Origin: Nemophila menziesii
Taxonomy: Eukaryota > Streptophyta > Magnoliopsida > Boraginales > Hydrophyllaceae
Length of the DNA stretch: 64,000 bases
NCBI GenBank assembly: GCA_029959085.1
Contig: JARWIR010000017.1
Location: 27,032,144 to 27,096,143, forward strand
Direction of reading: 5' to 3'
The translations under genes and the position numbers were made by a program. Numbering within the stretch: position 1 is the stretch's first letter; each line of letters begins with the position of its first letter. The notes beneath the pieces are model-generated. The model had not been told where the DNA came from. It made no database searches and saw only the letters and a program-made list of their open reading frames with translations. Below are positions 32,891 to 44,951 of this stretch, piece after piece.

Positions 32891-33373
32891 AAAGATTAGT
32901 TTCTTTTTTCTTTTGGTAGAAATTGAATGATCGGTTTGTTTACTAGTAGAAAGAGCCAGAATCTTTCACTAGCGGTGCGCATTACGCTTGCACAAGCAAT
33001 TCTTAGTGCAATGTTGGTCTATGTGATGCAAATAGAGAAACTATCCTAGAACGTGTGTAAAGAGATTAATTAAATACAAAAGATTTTATTTGGGTTCTAC
33101 TTCGAAACAGAGAAAGATTCATTGAAAAGTATACGAGCAACTCTGTAAACCAAAACGGGATGGTGAATTGGGATTTCAAAATGCAGTAGAGATGAATATA
33201 GCGTTCTAGGGAAGTTGGGTGGAAAATGGTACACAACGAGAAGGTATTGTGGACACAAGTATTGAGACAAAAGTATTGCAAACAATGCATCTTACAGTAT
33301 AAGGGGAAGACAACGGATTCGCAGATTAGTATACCATCGTAGAAGGAATTGTCGTAATTAGACGGGGATACAG

Positions 33374-33920
33374 ATGGTGTATACAAAATGGAATGAGGGT
33401 CGCATTTTAGACAAACAATTGGGTTGGATCATTAACACTAATAGAGTTGTATTGTCCCCTGTTAGAGAGAGAGAGGTTAGTCGTTTGGTGGTGGATTTCG
33501 ATCGATTTCATTCCTTAATACCAGCTTCTAAGCTACTTGAAATTGTTGGTATAAATGTGGAGTGGGCTAGGACAAAGTTGGGTTATCTTAAGTGGAAAGT
33601 TAATGCACATGGGAGTTACTCGGTCAAGTTCGTTATAGAATGTGGTTTGGAGATCGGCCAATAGGAATTTTGAATGGCCTGGGAGAAAATTAGGAAGATA
33701 AGGTGACCTCAAAAGGTTAGAATCTTGATATGTGGAGCAATCACATAGATTTACTTACGAAACTCAATATAGTCATTAGAGGTGTTGAATCAACGGCTTT
33801 ATGTCCTTGGTGTGAGGCTAAGTTAGAGACGGCGAAGCATATTTTCCTTAAATGTTCTATGTAATAAATGTCATGGGGTAATTTTTTTTAAAGAATGGGA
33901 CAAGTGACATACTAGCGGGT
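33374..33920 (+). pseudogene. LINE remnant: reverse transcriptase zinc-binding region
   Basis: The first frame (33374-33664) ends in YLKWKVNAHGSYSVKFV, like the KNGxYSVKSGY segment of plant L1-type LINEs. The next part, spread over frames, contains KVRILICG and then CPWCEAKLETAKHIFLKC, the Cys/His cluster of the zf-RVT domain. Stops and frame changes show it is dead. The flanking parts of ORF2 are missing or unrecognisable. Confidence 0.6.
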
Positions 33921-36240
33921 GAATGACACCTACGTTTTCAAGACAAACATGTTATGAAGGGGAGCAAGTTTTCCTGGATAAGGGGGAAGACAAAAATGTA
34001 GATGGAAAAGATCGTATAGGAAGACGAGGCTTTCAACTGTTGTGTGAAAGTAGCCTAAGGGGTAGTAGTACTAGCATAGCAACAAAAGCTTCACATTTGG
34101 AGGGACAAGTAGATTAAGGTAAAACAAGTAACATTCTGGTTTCGTTACGAATTAGCAAGAGCAATAAACAGGGTGTCCGAGGGAGCAATGCAGTGCATGA
34201 AGGCCCGCGTATTGGTATAGAAACATCAGATGCACTTTTGAAAGGACGATCAAGTCCAGCTCGATCAGTGAACTGGTTTCTAGGATTGTTACACAACAAC
34301 AAGAACAACTGATAGGGGATTGGAGAGGGAGAAATATAGTGTGAGAAGGCCCGATTCCAGTAGCTAGTCAGAATAGTTAGATCTTGATAAGTGATTATAA
34401 AGCGTGGTGGGGTCCAAATATGAAAAACAAAAGATTATATTCTAGATTCTTAGGAATTGCCTTTTTTACAGTTGTAATTTGGTGTGGAGTCTTAGAGGGG
34501 TGAATAGGAATAATATCTAATTAATTCCAATATAAAAATTAAGGGAGTACTAAACTTAAAGTTTAGGGCAAGATCTTAAGGAACAAACTCTAGATGTATA
34601 AATGAGATACTAAGAGTTTGTAAAATGCGGAAGCAAGTATTAGGGGAATGAGCAAGTTATGGATCCTAAGATCAATTCAACCATTCTAAATGGAAGGTGA
34701 TGACTAATCAAAGGCTAGGGTTCCTAACAGATTTACAGCACTAAAGTATTGGGACCTATACTCAAACTAGGTAAAGGCAACAATAGTGAAATACTCTTAA
34801 GTTAGATTACTAGGAATAAGGACAAAACACATAGGATAATTTAGGGAAAACAGGTATTCGTTTATGTCCCCAATTACTCTAATCCACGTGGCATCATTTC
34901 TTGGATAGATAGTCAGAGACTTTGTGAAATGACATCGTTGAAGTGGAAAACGTCATACTGTTTTTTGCCTAAAAACGGATATTAATTTAAGTAAGATATG
35001 TCGCCCAAGTTGTGAAAAAGCGGTCGACTGGTTATGGCTTTGCTTGGCTTCAAAGAAAAATGGTATGCCATCTTTTAGCTTAAAACATGCAAATGTTATA
35101 AAACGTTATGTCGTTTTATCTTTATGGTTTGAGATGAAGAGAATAATTCATTTCCTTGGTTTCTTGATCTTTCATATGAGTTGTAAAAAGATAAATGCTA
35201 CAATATGGGGGTTAGTACAACTCAATACAATTAATCACTTACACACTAGAATATATTAAATGAGGTGTGTAAAGATAATTACAAAGGATTTCAACTAGTA
35301 GAAGCAAGATGAATATTAAGTGTGATATCATTTAAAATGATGAACGAGTTGTGTATATAACAAATAGTCGAGTTGGTATTTATGCACTAATATATCTTAA
35401 GTGTGAGATATGTTATGAATGTTTTAGTAATTATATTCACAGAAGAATATAAGAAAATATAATCACATATAACGACATATGAGATAATCACTCTATATTA
35501 AGATAGAAAGATAGATTTAAGCGTGTTTTTAGGTAAAGATATGCAAAAAAAAAGTTAATCATTTTAGGTAAGATTAAGCATGTAATCAAGTAAGGATTTG
35601 TTATATGAAAAGTAATCATAAAGGAATAACTATATTCCAACATTTGGTTAGAGAGAAGACAGAAGGAAGGGGGGAAGGGAGGGGGTGCAGAGGGTTATCT
35701 TGAGCGTGGTGGTGGAATGGTTAGAGAGAATAGAGAGGGAGGGAAAATAAGAGATCGATCACTTATTAGTATTTATTTTTGTTTTTTGACTTTTCACTAT
35801 AATTAAAAGGAAGAAGAAGGTATTTTAGGTATTTTAGAATATCGAGTTGGGCTACTAATAAGTTAGTTAAGTTAGAGATTTTGAAAATATTGTTTATTAA
35901 GCCTTGGACTTTAAAGTTAATACCCCTAAATGGCTAAATCCCTTGAGTACGAATCTTGGACATTAATGGTTGGGTTTCTTAAGGACAAATCAATATCTCA
36001 AAATATCTTTGTCCCTTATGCTATTCGAACCTATGACCATCAGATAGTGTGCTTTATCTACGGAAGATTCAAAATGAAAGAATTTTGAAAATTCAACCAA
36101 CCTATTGCTATTACCTAACCAACATTCCCAATTCTGAGAATCCAGCTGGATCAACAAAAAGTAGAGAGTAATTAAGTCACAAGTGGCTCGAAAGCGCACA
36201 TCCATCACATATATATGTGTAAAGCGTCGAATAATCAATC
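33921..36240. other. Intergenic region between the LINE remnant and the UGNT1-like gene
   Basis: I see no convincing gene. A purine-rich block lies at about 35650-35760 (GGAAGGGGGGAAGGGAGGGGG). The rest is AT-rich. The promoter of the downstream gene should lie in the last few hundred bases. Confidence 0.45.
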
Positions 36241-36286
36241 AACGCAGAGAAAGGGTCAACGATAGACAAAGAGATCTAGTGGCGAA

Positions 36287-38080
36287 ATGTCTTCGACCAG
36301 CGCGTTATTGCCGGTGACCTCCGGCGATTCACCGCCGAGGACTGAAGAAAAGTTCTTTAAAGGATCGGCTATGACTAAACGTGGAGGTTATGCCGCCCTA
36401 TCTTACATGACCTGTGCAGGTACTTCATTACTATCTTCAAATTCAATCATTATTTTTAATCTCGTATATTTTCCCCAATTTTTTTTCTTTGTTTTTCCCA
36501 ATTTAGATCGTTTAGTTTAATTGTTTGATTAAAGACGTAATTTTTTGCTCTTGTATCTAATTTTGTATATTGGTTTTATGGTCCACAATTTGAAATTCTC
36601 TTCATACTCCACAATCTAATTTTGCAGTGTTCTTGATATTATTCAACAAAGCTGCTCTTTCTTTATACAATTTCCCATGTGCAAATGTAATCACACTTTG
36701 CCAGGTATAAACAAATCACTAACTTAATCTTTATATCCATAATTAAAACTAACAATTCTCTCATTTAGATGATAAGTTCAAGTTGTCTACTTTATACATT
36801 AAGAAGATGGAATCTTATTTCATTCTATATCAATGAACCAGTAACAATACCCGATACTTCCACAAATGTTCTACCAATACAAATGTTAATCAAAACTCTA
36901 CCTTTAGCAGCAACTTATCTACTTTACATGGTAATAATTCTCACTTTATTTTCACTTTTTCCGTAAAAAAAAAACTCATTAACACGTTTTTTTTGTCTCG
37001 TCAAAGGTTGTTACTATGGAGTCTGTACGAGGTGTAAATGTACCAATGTACACAACTCTACGAAGAACAACAGTTGTATTCACAATGTTAATGGAATATA
37101 TACTCGTACGACAAAGATATACTACATCTATATTAGGAAGGTAATTTAATTCCCTTTAATTAAATATTTAATTATTTAATTATATATTATTATTATATAA
37201 TGTTTTCTAATCCTCGGGTTTAATTTAACATAATTAAGGTGTATTCAGTGTTGCTTTAATCGTGCTTGGTGCTTTTGTGGCGGGATCTCGAGATTTATCC
37301 TTTGAACTCTATGGATATCTTGTAGTTTTTCTAGCAAATATTACTACAGCAATATATCTCGCAATGATTGCTCGTATTGGTACGTAATTTACTATTATTT
37401 TTATATATTTTTTCATCTCTTTACATTGCGTGTATATTTTAATGACTCAGGAAAGTCAAGTGGGCTAAATAGTTTTGGTCTTATGTGGTGCAATGGTATT
37501 ATATGTGCACCGTTTTTACTATTTTGGACACTTATTCGAGGTGACTTAGATTTGACCATGAAGTTTCCTGATTTGCTTTCACCTGGTTTTTTGGTAATTA
37601 TTTTTCTTTGTCTAAATTTTGTATAAAACTTTTTTTTTTTCAATAACTTTCTATAATTTTTAATCGTAGGTGGTATTATTTTTGTCCTGTGTGTTGGCTT
37701 TCTTTATAAATTACAGTATATTCCTGAATACAACTCTTAATTCAGCGCTTACACAAACAATTTGTGGCAATTTAAAGGTTTGTTTATATTATTATATATT
37801 CTCTTTAGTGTAAATTCTGCTAAGGTTTGATTTATTGTATAATTATTCTGCTTTTATAGGATTTTTTTACGATTGGACTTGGTTGGATGATATTTGGTGG
37901 ACTTCCATTTGATCTGGTTTGTTTTTTTATTATTTTTATTATTTTTAATGTTTCATTGTTTATTAGTTTCTTATTTAATAATATATGATTAACATTATTT
38001 TGTAGTTGAATGTTATTGGACAAGCTTTAGGTTTTGTTGGATCTGGTTTATATGCATATTATAAGCTTATTGGGAAGTGA
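36287..38080 (+). CDS. UGNT1: UDP-N-acetylglucosamine transporter-like protein (nucleotide-sugar transporter family)
   Basis: Nine exons: 36287-36419, 36628-36704, 36769-36930, 37007-37140, 37240-37379, 37451-37593, 37670-37777, 37860-37916, 38006-38080, about 342 residues. The protein is strongly hydrophobic with about ten membrane segments and matches Arabidopsis UGNT1 through FFKGSAMTKRGGYAALSY, ESVRGVNVPMYTTLRRTT, SRDLSFELYGY, GKSSGLNSFGLMW, LNSALTQTICGNLKDFFT and GGLPFDLLNVIGQ. Such carriers import UDP-sugar into Golgi or ER for glycan synthesis. The intron 4 acceptor is odd: AG falls at 37237-37238, which would start exon 5 at 37239 and shift the frame; the family frame needs 37240. All other junctions are GT-AG and in phase. 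So the gene is either working with a small model error or recently damaged. Confidence 0.85.
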
Positions 38081-38818
38081 TTGAAGAAATTATATTTATG
38101 TATTGCTTTGGAATGATAATGATTCTAACAACTAGAATAGACACAATGGGAAATTAATCAATCATATGTTGAGTTAAAACTCTGTTATGAGGTGATTTTT
38201 TATTGAAACAAAGGTTCATGATAATGCTACTTTTTTCCTATAATGGAAGAGCGTTTGAGAACTATAATGATAAATTTTTTTGTAATTTTGATTTTGTAAA
38301 AAGTATATTTTAGAGATTTATTGGAGAATGATTTAGCTTTTTCTGCAGTATTAAAGCGATGCAACATTTTATTGTAAGTTTGTAACTATGTGCATGCGCA
38401 AATACACACACATACATGTGTATTGCGTATGATAAATGTTTCATATATGTCTCAAAGACACCCATTTAGTCTCCTATTTTTAGTGATAGTGGTTATGGTT
38501 CTAATCTCTCATATGTTTCCTAAATAAGATCTTATAGTGGTGATGTGATTGGTATTTTGTGAAGAGAATCGTTGGCTTCTGCTTCATTCTAGCGAATTTG
38601 TGTTCAGATTTTGGAAAACACAAATCTAAGGAAGATTTGTGTCACAATGACAACGTTGGTTAGGGTCAGAAAATTGAAAAGAAAAACAATCTCTAATCAT
38701 ATTCATATGATCTACCACTTCACACTCAAGCTTTGTATTTCTACTACACAACCTTTAATACATGGTTGTATAGTTTATGAAAGAACACCGTCTTCACTAG
38801 AATAAAAACAAAAACAAA
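38081..38818. other. 3' flank of the UGNT1-like gene
   Basis: AT-rich, includes the probable 3' untranslated region and a short CA/TG stretch near 38400. A 64-codon frame at 38611 has no recognisable features. Confidence 0.4.
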
Positions 38819-39015
38819 AGGGGATAGCTCAACTGGGTAGAGCCTTGATATTTCTTCAACCTTTAAAGGGGGTAAAGTAAGAGGTATAGGGTTTGAATTT
38901 CTTCCCTGAACATGGGTAACCTAGTTTTGATTAAGTGGGTATATGCATGGGGAGGCATGTATATTTTCTATGGGATTAATCGTGGTACGCGAAAGCTGGT
39001 CCGGACACCCATGTA
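38819..39015 (+). mobile_element. Au-like SINE
   Basis: GGGGATAGCTCAACTGGGTAG resembles a tRNA-type A box, and GGGTTTGAATTTC a B box about 70 bp further on. The 3' end GGTACGCGAAAGCTGGTCC followed by GGACACCCATG is very close to the end of plant Au SINEs. Target duplications are not clear; an A-rich stretch precedes it. Confidence 0.6.
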
Positions 39016-39336
39016 CTAATAGAGTCACACAATGTCTTTATTTATAGCTAAAATACTCTAAATGTTTTTTTTCACGTGTCACCTTCTGGTTGGCTAATTT
39101 TTGAATGCATGGATTTGTGCTCTTCTGGATGGATACCTAGTGATGTAGCTCAAACGATTACTTAACAAATAGTACATTAACATCTCTATTTGTGTTCGTC
39201 GTTAGTCGTTATCTTCAAAATATGCGGACCATACACTTGGAGTCGAGTCTTCAAATCTGACGGTAAAGTGCATCGGGTATTCGTGTCTTTTGCTCCAGCT
39301 ATCCAATCTTCATCTTCTCATTTCCAATCTTCGACA

Positions 39337-39505
39337 TGTTTAGGAATTCCGTCTAGTCTAGTTTCGGAGGTCCGGTCTCCAGTATTTCTCAACTCTAATC
39401 TCCAATAGGTTTAGGCATTCTGCCTAGTCTTGTTTCGGAGGCCTGGATTTCGTTTCTTCTTAGCATCAATCGTCAATATGTTTAGGAATCTAGTCTTGGT
39501 TTCCA
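39337..39505 (+). repeat. Tandem repeat, about 71-bp units
   Basis: Units starting at 39337, 39408 and 39479 share GTTTAGG, CTAGTCT and GTTTCGGAGG, the third unit incomplete. Downstream (39640-39720) a shorter TTCTCAAGCATCATCTT repeat is seen. Confidence 0.6.
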
Positions 39506-40249
39506 AAGGTACGGTGTTCTTATCCTTCTTCATCTTTTTCACCTGACTACTTTAGGCATTCCACCTTTTACCTCTCCAAAGTTCTGATGCTTTGTTTCCA
39601 GACTTATATCTCTTTCCAGCTCAATTCTGACTTCTCCCAAGCATTTCCTTCTCAAGCATCATCTTCTTCCAACCATTTTCTTTTCAAGCATCATCTTTTT
39701 CCAAGCACCCCTCCTGTATTTTCCAAGCTTCCATATTCTTCTCTTTAGCTTTCCTCTTCTATTATCTTCTTCTTTATCTCTCAACATCTTCATATTATCT
39801 TGAACTTGCAAGTTAAACTACCCATGTCGATTTTATCCTAATATCAGACATGTTCAAAATGTATTGTTTTGTCACCAATTATCAATCAAAGTATAGCCTT
39901 TAAACTAACAATTTGATTTTAATGGTGTTTCCATGTAGTGTTTTGTTGTGTTTCATGCTCATTGTTAGTCGATTGTACTTAGGCTTGTATATTTTGGTCA
40001 TGGTGTTTTGTTCGTGTTTCATAAATTTGGTCGCCATTGGTACTGTGAAGGTATGCAAATCCTGTTAGGGAAGATGAAGTCTCTAAGTATCCTATTAGGG
40101 TTGTTGCACTCTTTGAATATGAGGATTTATGTGAATAAAACCATGTGTAATGTTTATTTCTAGTTGCACTCTCGAAGCATGTTGCATGTGTATACTTAAA
40201 GAAAGAAACAAACTAACCACTTCTTCTTTTGTTAGAACTAACCATTGAA

Positions 40250-43179
40250 CATGTGTTATGAAGAGGTTCAGTGAATTTGTGAATATTCAGAGAGGGTAGA
40301 AAACTCAGAAAGCTCAATGTACCTAGACTTTGTGTCCAATTATCATAATGTATGGGTGATGAATAGGATCGGAGAGTTTAGTATAATCAGAGATTCAGTA
40401 TACTCAGATGATGCAAGCATATCAAACTTCGTGTTCAATTTCTCTGAGCCATGTTTCAATCACTTGGCCTTGAAAGCACAAATCTTAAAGACTGGTGAGG
40501 AGGACTCAAAGAAATTGTACTCAGAGCCTGCAACCATGACATGTGTACTCAACATTTGGGTTTTTTTATCAAATGTGTCTGTGTTTTGCTAATTTTGTGT
40601 GTGAGGGTGTCTTATTTAGTCTATTAGTATAATTTGAATAACACACTCTCTTTTCGTTGTAGATGTCTGAGGTGATTGTACAAAATTGATCTAGCGTCGC
40701 AGGCCTATTTGAATTTATGCAAACTAAAAGTTTAGCACCCGATCACTTTGCCGAGTACACCAGACACCGTTCTATAAGTTATATATTTCTCTATTCGAGA
40801 GTTAAGACACATACACAAACTTCAAAAGATTGATATGGTTACAAAACAATTAATTGAACGTTGTTCTACATAGTCTAAGGCATTTGTTTGGGGAAGGGGA
40901 AATCGGTGTGAATCATGCCAAATAAGATCAAGATTATAGTAGGCCTGGTATGTGGCCACATGGATGTATCTTCCTACTTGGTTAATGATATGGACAAAAG
41001 AAATGTATGGTACACTCGTATGTTGGGACGACTCAACACATAACCCAAGAAATTGTCGGGGATGGGATAGTAAAGCACACTGATTAGCATGAAACAAAGC
41101 AAGACTTTGCAAAGCCGATGTCCATATTTACGTTGAATAGTTTATGCTTCACCAACCGCGATACTGAATAAAAAACTCTGGCATGCAGTTGTGTGTGAGG
41201 ACCTCGACAGGTTCAGAAGTTACTACTGGGCGAGGGAAACATTGATATATCTGCTTCATTCGATACGGACTAATCAAATCTAATCTGTGACTGAATGCTT
41301 GTTCGTTTTTAGCGCAAGGTTTATGAAATGTAGTAAATTACTTTTATTAAAATAGGTGTTATTTGAATCTTTCAAAATTGGTTTACGTGCAACCATGATT
41401 TTACAAACTTGTCTCGGTTGGCCAAGAAAGAGAATCGGGTGCCACGCCTAAGTTTCTACAAAGGGATGGATGAAAAGGAACAATAAGAGTAAACCCCCAA
41501 CGCGTTTGAGTCGATCAGGTTATGAATATAAAAGTTTTTCATTTTATTATCATATGTTATTGAATAGACTTAAGTAATTATTGAGGGGACAAAGTGATTG
41601 ACTGAGAATACTTAGTTATTTGAAGATTATACTCAATTAGTTGTTGACTATACTTATTAACTAACTGAGTGTACTCATAGACTGATAAAGTACATACAAA
41701 GAATCTCTGAGTAGACTCATAGACCTGTTGAGCATGTTATGAATATCAAGTTTTTTAATCTGTTAATGTATGTTATTTTGTACATCATTGATGAGTGAAT
41801 TGTGCATATATGTAACTGAGGAGGGGCTTGATCTATCTGTAGTGAAGCTTTAATCACTCCAATCGGAGATGAAAGCTTTGAGGATGGGGCTGGTGATGAG
41901 CAATTGGGTAATCAAGGACAAGGTTGAGGCTAGACATGAAAATAATGAGGTGGTTATTTATACATTTAGAGAGGGGGTCGAGGATAGTCTTGAGGATGAT
42001 GATATGGTGGACGGGAAAATTAGAGAGGGGGTCGAGTCAAGTCATAAAGAGGTATAATTATAGAGGGGGAAGCTAGAGGTTGATCATAAGGATCAATGTA
42101 GAAAGGATGACGGGAAGGACTCGATGGAGGTTAATGAAGATTTTGATGATGGAGGACCGCTTGGCGATAGTGATTTCGAGATACATGTATTAAATACATG
42201 CCGAGGTAATGGAAGTCCAAAATATGCAAGTGTCGAGACTGAAGAAGATATTAAATCCAACGAGGTGAGACTGAGGTTTGTTTACAACACCTTGATGTTA
42301 TCAGTCATACCTTGATACAGGTGGACATATATAACAAAAATGACTAGGAACGAGAGACTGAGAAGGTGACAATAGAGGTGCATGAACCCAAATGGATTTG
42401 GTATAGGTATGCATATAAGGGGAGGACGATGAGAGGTCTCCATCATCATTGGTCACAGGACTTCTCCATTGGATAGCATAATTTTTCAATCGAGAATATT
42501 AGGTTGGTGAGTGAGGTGGAGAGTATGTCAGAGTGAAACATGGACCTAAAAAAATTGAAATAGCATAGTTGATTGGAGAGTAGAATTAGATTGAATGATG
42601 CTACACTGAGGGAAGAAAATAGGATGCTCGTGAAGAGCATTGAGTCACTGAGTAGGAAGTTACAGAGAAAGAGAAAAAATACGGACAATTATACATGAAA
42701 AAGTTGTAGTCAGTCGAGATTGAAAACAAAAGTTTGTTATGGGAAAAAAATTAGATGGTGGAAGAAGCAGAATAATTGAAAAAGAGAGTCCGAGTGATTT
42801 AGGCTAGGCTCGCTCTAAATGGTGAACTAGCAAATGAGGTTAATAAATTGTACCAGTAAAACCTGCATGATAAGTATCACTTGTTGGCAGAAAACATCAA
42901 CCCTTTGGTCATAGAGAAATCAGTGGAGAAGTAGATTGGGAAGACGACCGAGGTATGACGCGGGATGAAGAACCCATACTGACTAGAGGGGTTAAAACCA
43001 CATGTGATGCTATTCGCGATGAAAAGTTGACTAAGAATAGTCTAGAAAGCTATAAACTTACCACGTATCATGTAGTACCACCAGGTTTGATTGAAAACAA
43101 TAAGAATACCAACAAACAGTCAATAGCTGTTACAAAAGCAATAGACTTTGATTTGTTTGATTAGCTCTTGGAACCTTTC
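40250..43179 (+). mobile_element. Degraded transposon, possibly DUF1985/Ulp1 type
   Basis: Scattered frames look like the long proteins of plant MULE-type elements that carry a Ulp1-like protease. Near 41170-41260 the translation WHAVVCEDLDRFRSYYWARE resembles the DUF1985 segment (E-D-L-D-x-F, then Y-W-G). Near 41415-41485 LAKKENRVPRLSFYKG fits the following part. Between 41860 and 42330 acidic frames occur, and near 42580-42690 a coiled-coil stretch (REENRMLVKSIESLSRKLQ). A last frame ends at 43164. Element B cuts the sequence at 43180, and it may resume at 50496. No catalytic domain is seen. Confidence 0.4.
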
Positions 43180-44790
43180 TGATGTCTCCTTAATTGTTCT
43201 TATTTTCGACCCTTAGGAGACATCATTTTTGGTGTTTATTTAATCAATTTGATAGACTTTTGGACTAAATATGCAATAATATGATTTTCCTCTTTTATTT
43301 CTAGCATTTTTGATTTATTAAACTTTTGCGCGTAATATTGGTATTTTTAGTGAAGATTCTACAGGTTTTAGATGTTAGCTAGAAGAGGAATCCGAGGAGA
43401 AAGTCAAAGATCAAGAGATAGAGTCAAAACTCGAAGATAAATCCCGAAGATATTATTTTTAGAGCTGAAAATCTATTTTCCAGGCCATAGAATGCTGATT
43501 TCGAGGTGCTTAAGCGATGATCTAGCTGTTGACCTTTGAAGAGAAATCATTCCTTATCGAGTTACGGAACTTTAGCAACTGGAATGAGGTCAATCGGAGT
43601 TGTAACGCATCGGGAAAAACCGTTTTAGTGAAGGTGTATCAGCAGTTACGGGATTTTGGGCTTAGAATTTGGGCTTGGACATTTAATTAGTGTTTTATTA
43701 TTAGGTCCAAGCCCTAATCCGTTTTTAACCTTATAAAAGGAGATTTTGACCTCATTATCTCTCACCTCTCAATTTGTTCTTCAAATCATCTCATCCTTAG
43801 AAGAGAGTGTCAATACAATTCACATTCTACAAGATTAAACACCAGAGAGAAGTCAACGGAAGGAAGAAGAAGAAGCTACAAGAGCTGGAGAGGGTCTATA
43901 TCTCCGTTCGTAGTCATTCCTATTCCGGAAATTAGGTTTTTCTTATCTTTAATTTTGTAATCAAATATGAATTCCTTTATATTTAATTTCGTATTTCATT
44001 TTAATATGAGCTAAGTTTACATTAGTGCTTGAGAACAAACAATGGGTGAATCCCAATTCTTATTAATTAACGAATGTTGAATTTGGGTTTTAATGAATTA
44101 AACTAAATTAGGGCTTTTACTCTTTTCGATAAATTATGAATGTTTACTGTTTTTAGCGTCATGAACTATGAACAGGTAATAGTATTTAGGCTATTCCAAT
44201 AAGTGGCAATTGGATCATCCTGACGGGGGGTTTAAACACGGAACTATTTATTCAATCTAGGATAGAAGTTAATGATTCTGACGAGCTTAGCTAATCCTAG
44301 GGCCAATGAGGTAATAACGCTTAATCATCCAACGGTGGATCATATTTACCCTGACGGGACTAGTGACACTTTAGGATCGCCTTATAGTCCACCCTGACGG
44401 GGGTATAAGGAAATTAGAATCCCGACCATTGTAATTGACTAATTTAGCCCTTAAACAACATAAGTTAAGAAATAGGATAGGGAGGATCCTTGCGTTCTCA
44501 AGTGCTACTTCTCATATTGCGTTTTACATCAATTTACTTGCGTATTAGTTTTTATTTGCATTTTAATATTTGTCTTTCATTCATTAGCTTTAATAACAAA
44601 AACCAAACAAACATATTATTGTCTTTTATTTTCATAAGTGCATCAATCACTATTTGCTAGACATTGTGATCAACCATTCCGTCCTTGGAACGAATCTGAT
44701 TTATCAGAAATACTACTTGGGACAACCGTACACTTGCGGTTGTGGTTCGATTATTATTTGCATTTATTTAGAACACACAAAGGACCACCA
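43180..44790 (+). repeat. Element B 5' LTR
   Basis: Begins TGATGTCTCC and ends AAGGACCACCA. TGATGTCTCCT (43180-43190) pairs with AGGAGACATCA (43215-43225) in a hairpin. A TATA box TATAAAAG lies at 43732-43739. Three CCTGACGGG motifs (44218, 44349, 44392) lie about 490-670 bp downstream of the TATA. Confidence 0.92.
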
Positions 44791-44796
44791 AGTTTT

Positions 44797-44814
44797 TGGC
44801 GCCGCTGCCGGGGA
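44797..44814 (+). other. Element B primer binding site
   Basis: TGGCGCCGCTGCCGGGGA lies six bases after the LTR end, the tRNA-Asp-type site typical of Athila gypsy elements. Confidence 0.88.
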
Positions 44815-44951
44815 CGGTAGCGTGTGACCACGGTGTTTATCCTTTAGTGATAGTTGCATTTATTTTTATTTTTCAGTTTTACGCTTGTGTTTGTTTTGTG
44901 TTGTTTTTACAGGTGCTTTATTCAGGTAATGATCAAGAAATTTAATTAAAG

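Noticed and set aside
37141..37238. A U12-type intron explaining the UGNT1-like junction
   Set aside because: The donor GTAATTT does not match the minor-intron consensus and no typical branch site is seen.
40822..41112. 96-codon minus-strand frame with VATYQAYYNLDLIWHDSH
   Set aside because: Looked briefly like a MULE transposase tail, but no zinc-binding residues follow, and the better coding evidence nearby is on the plus strand.
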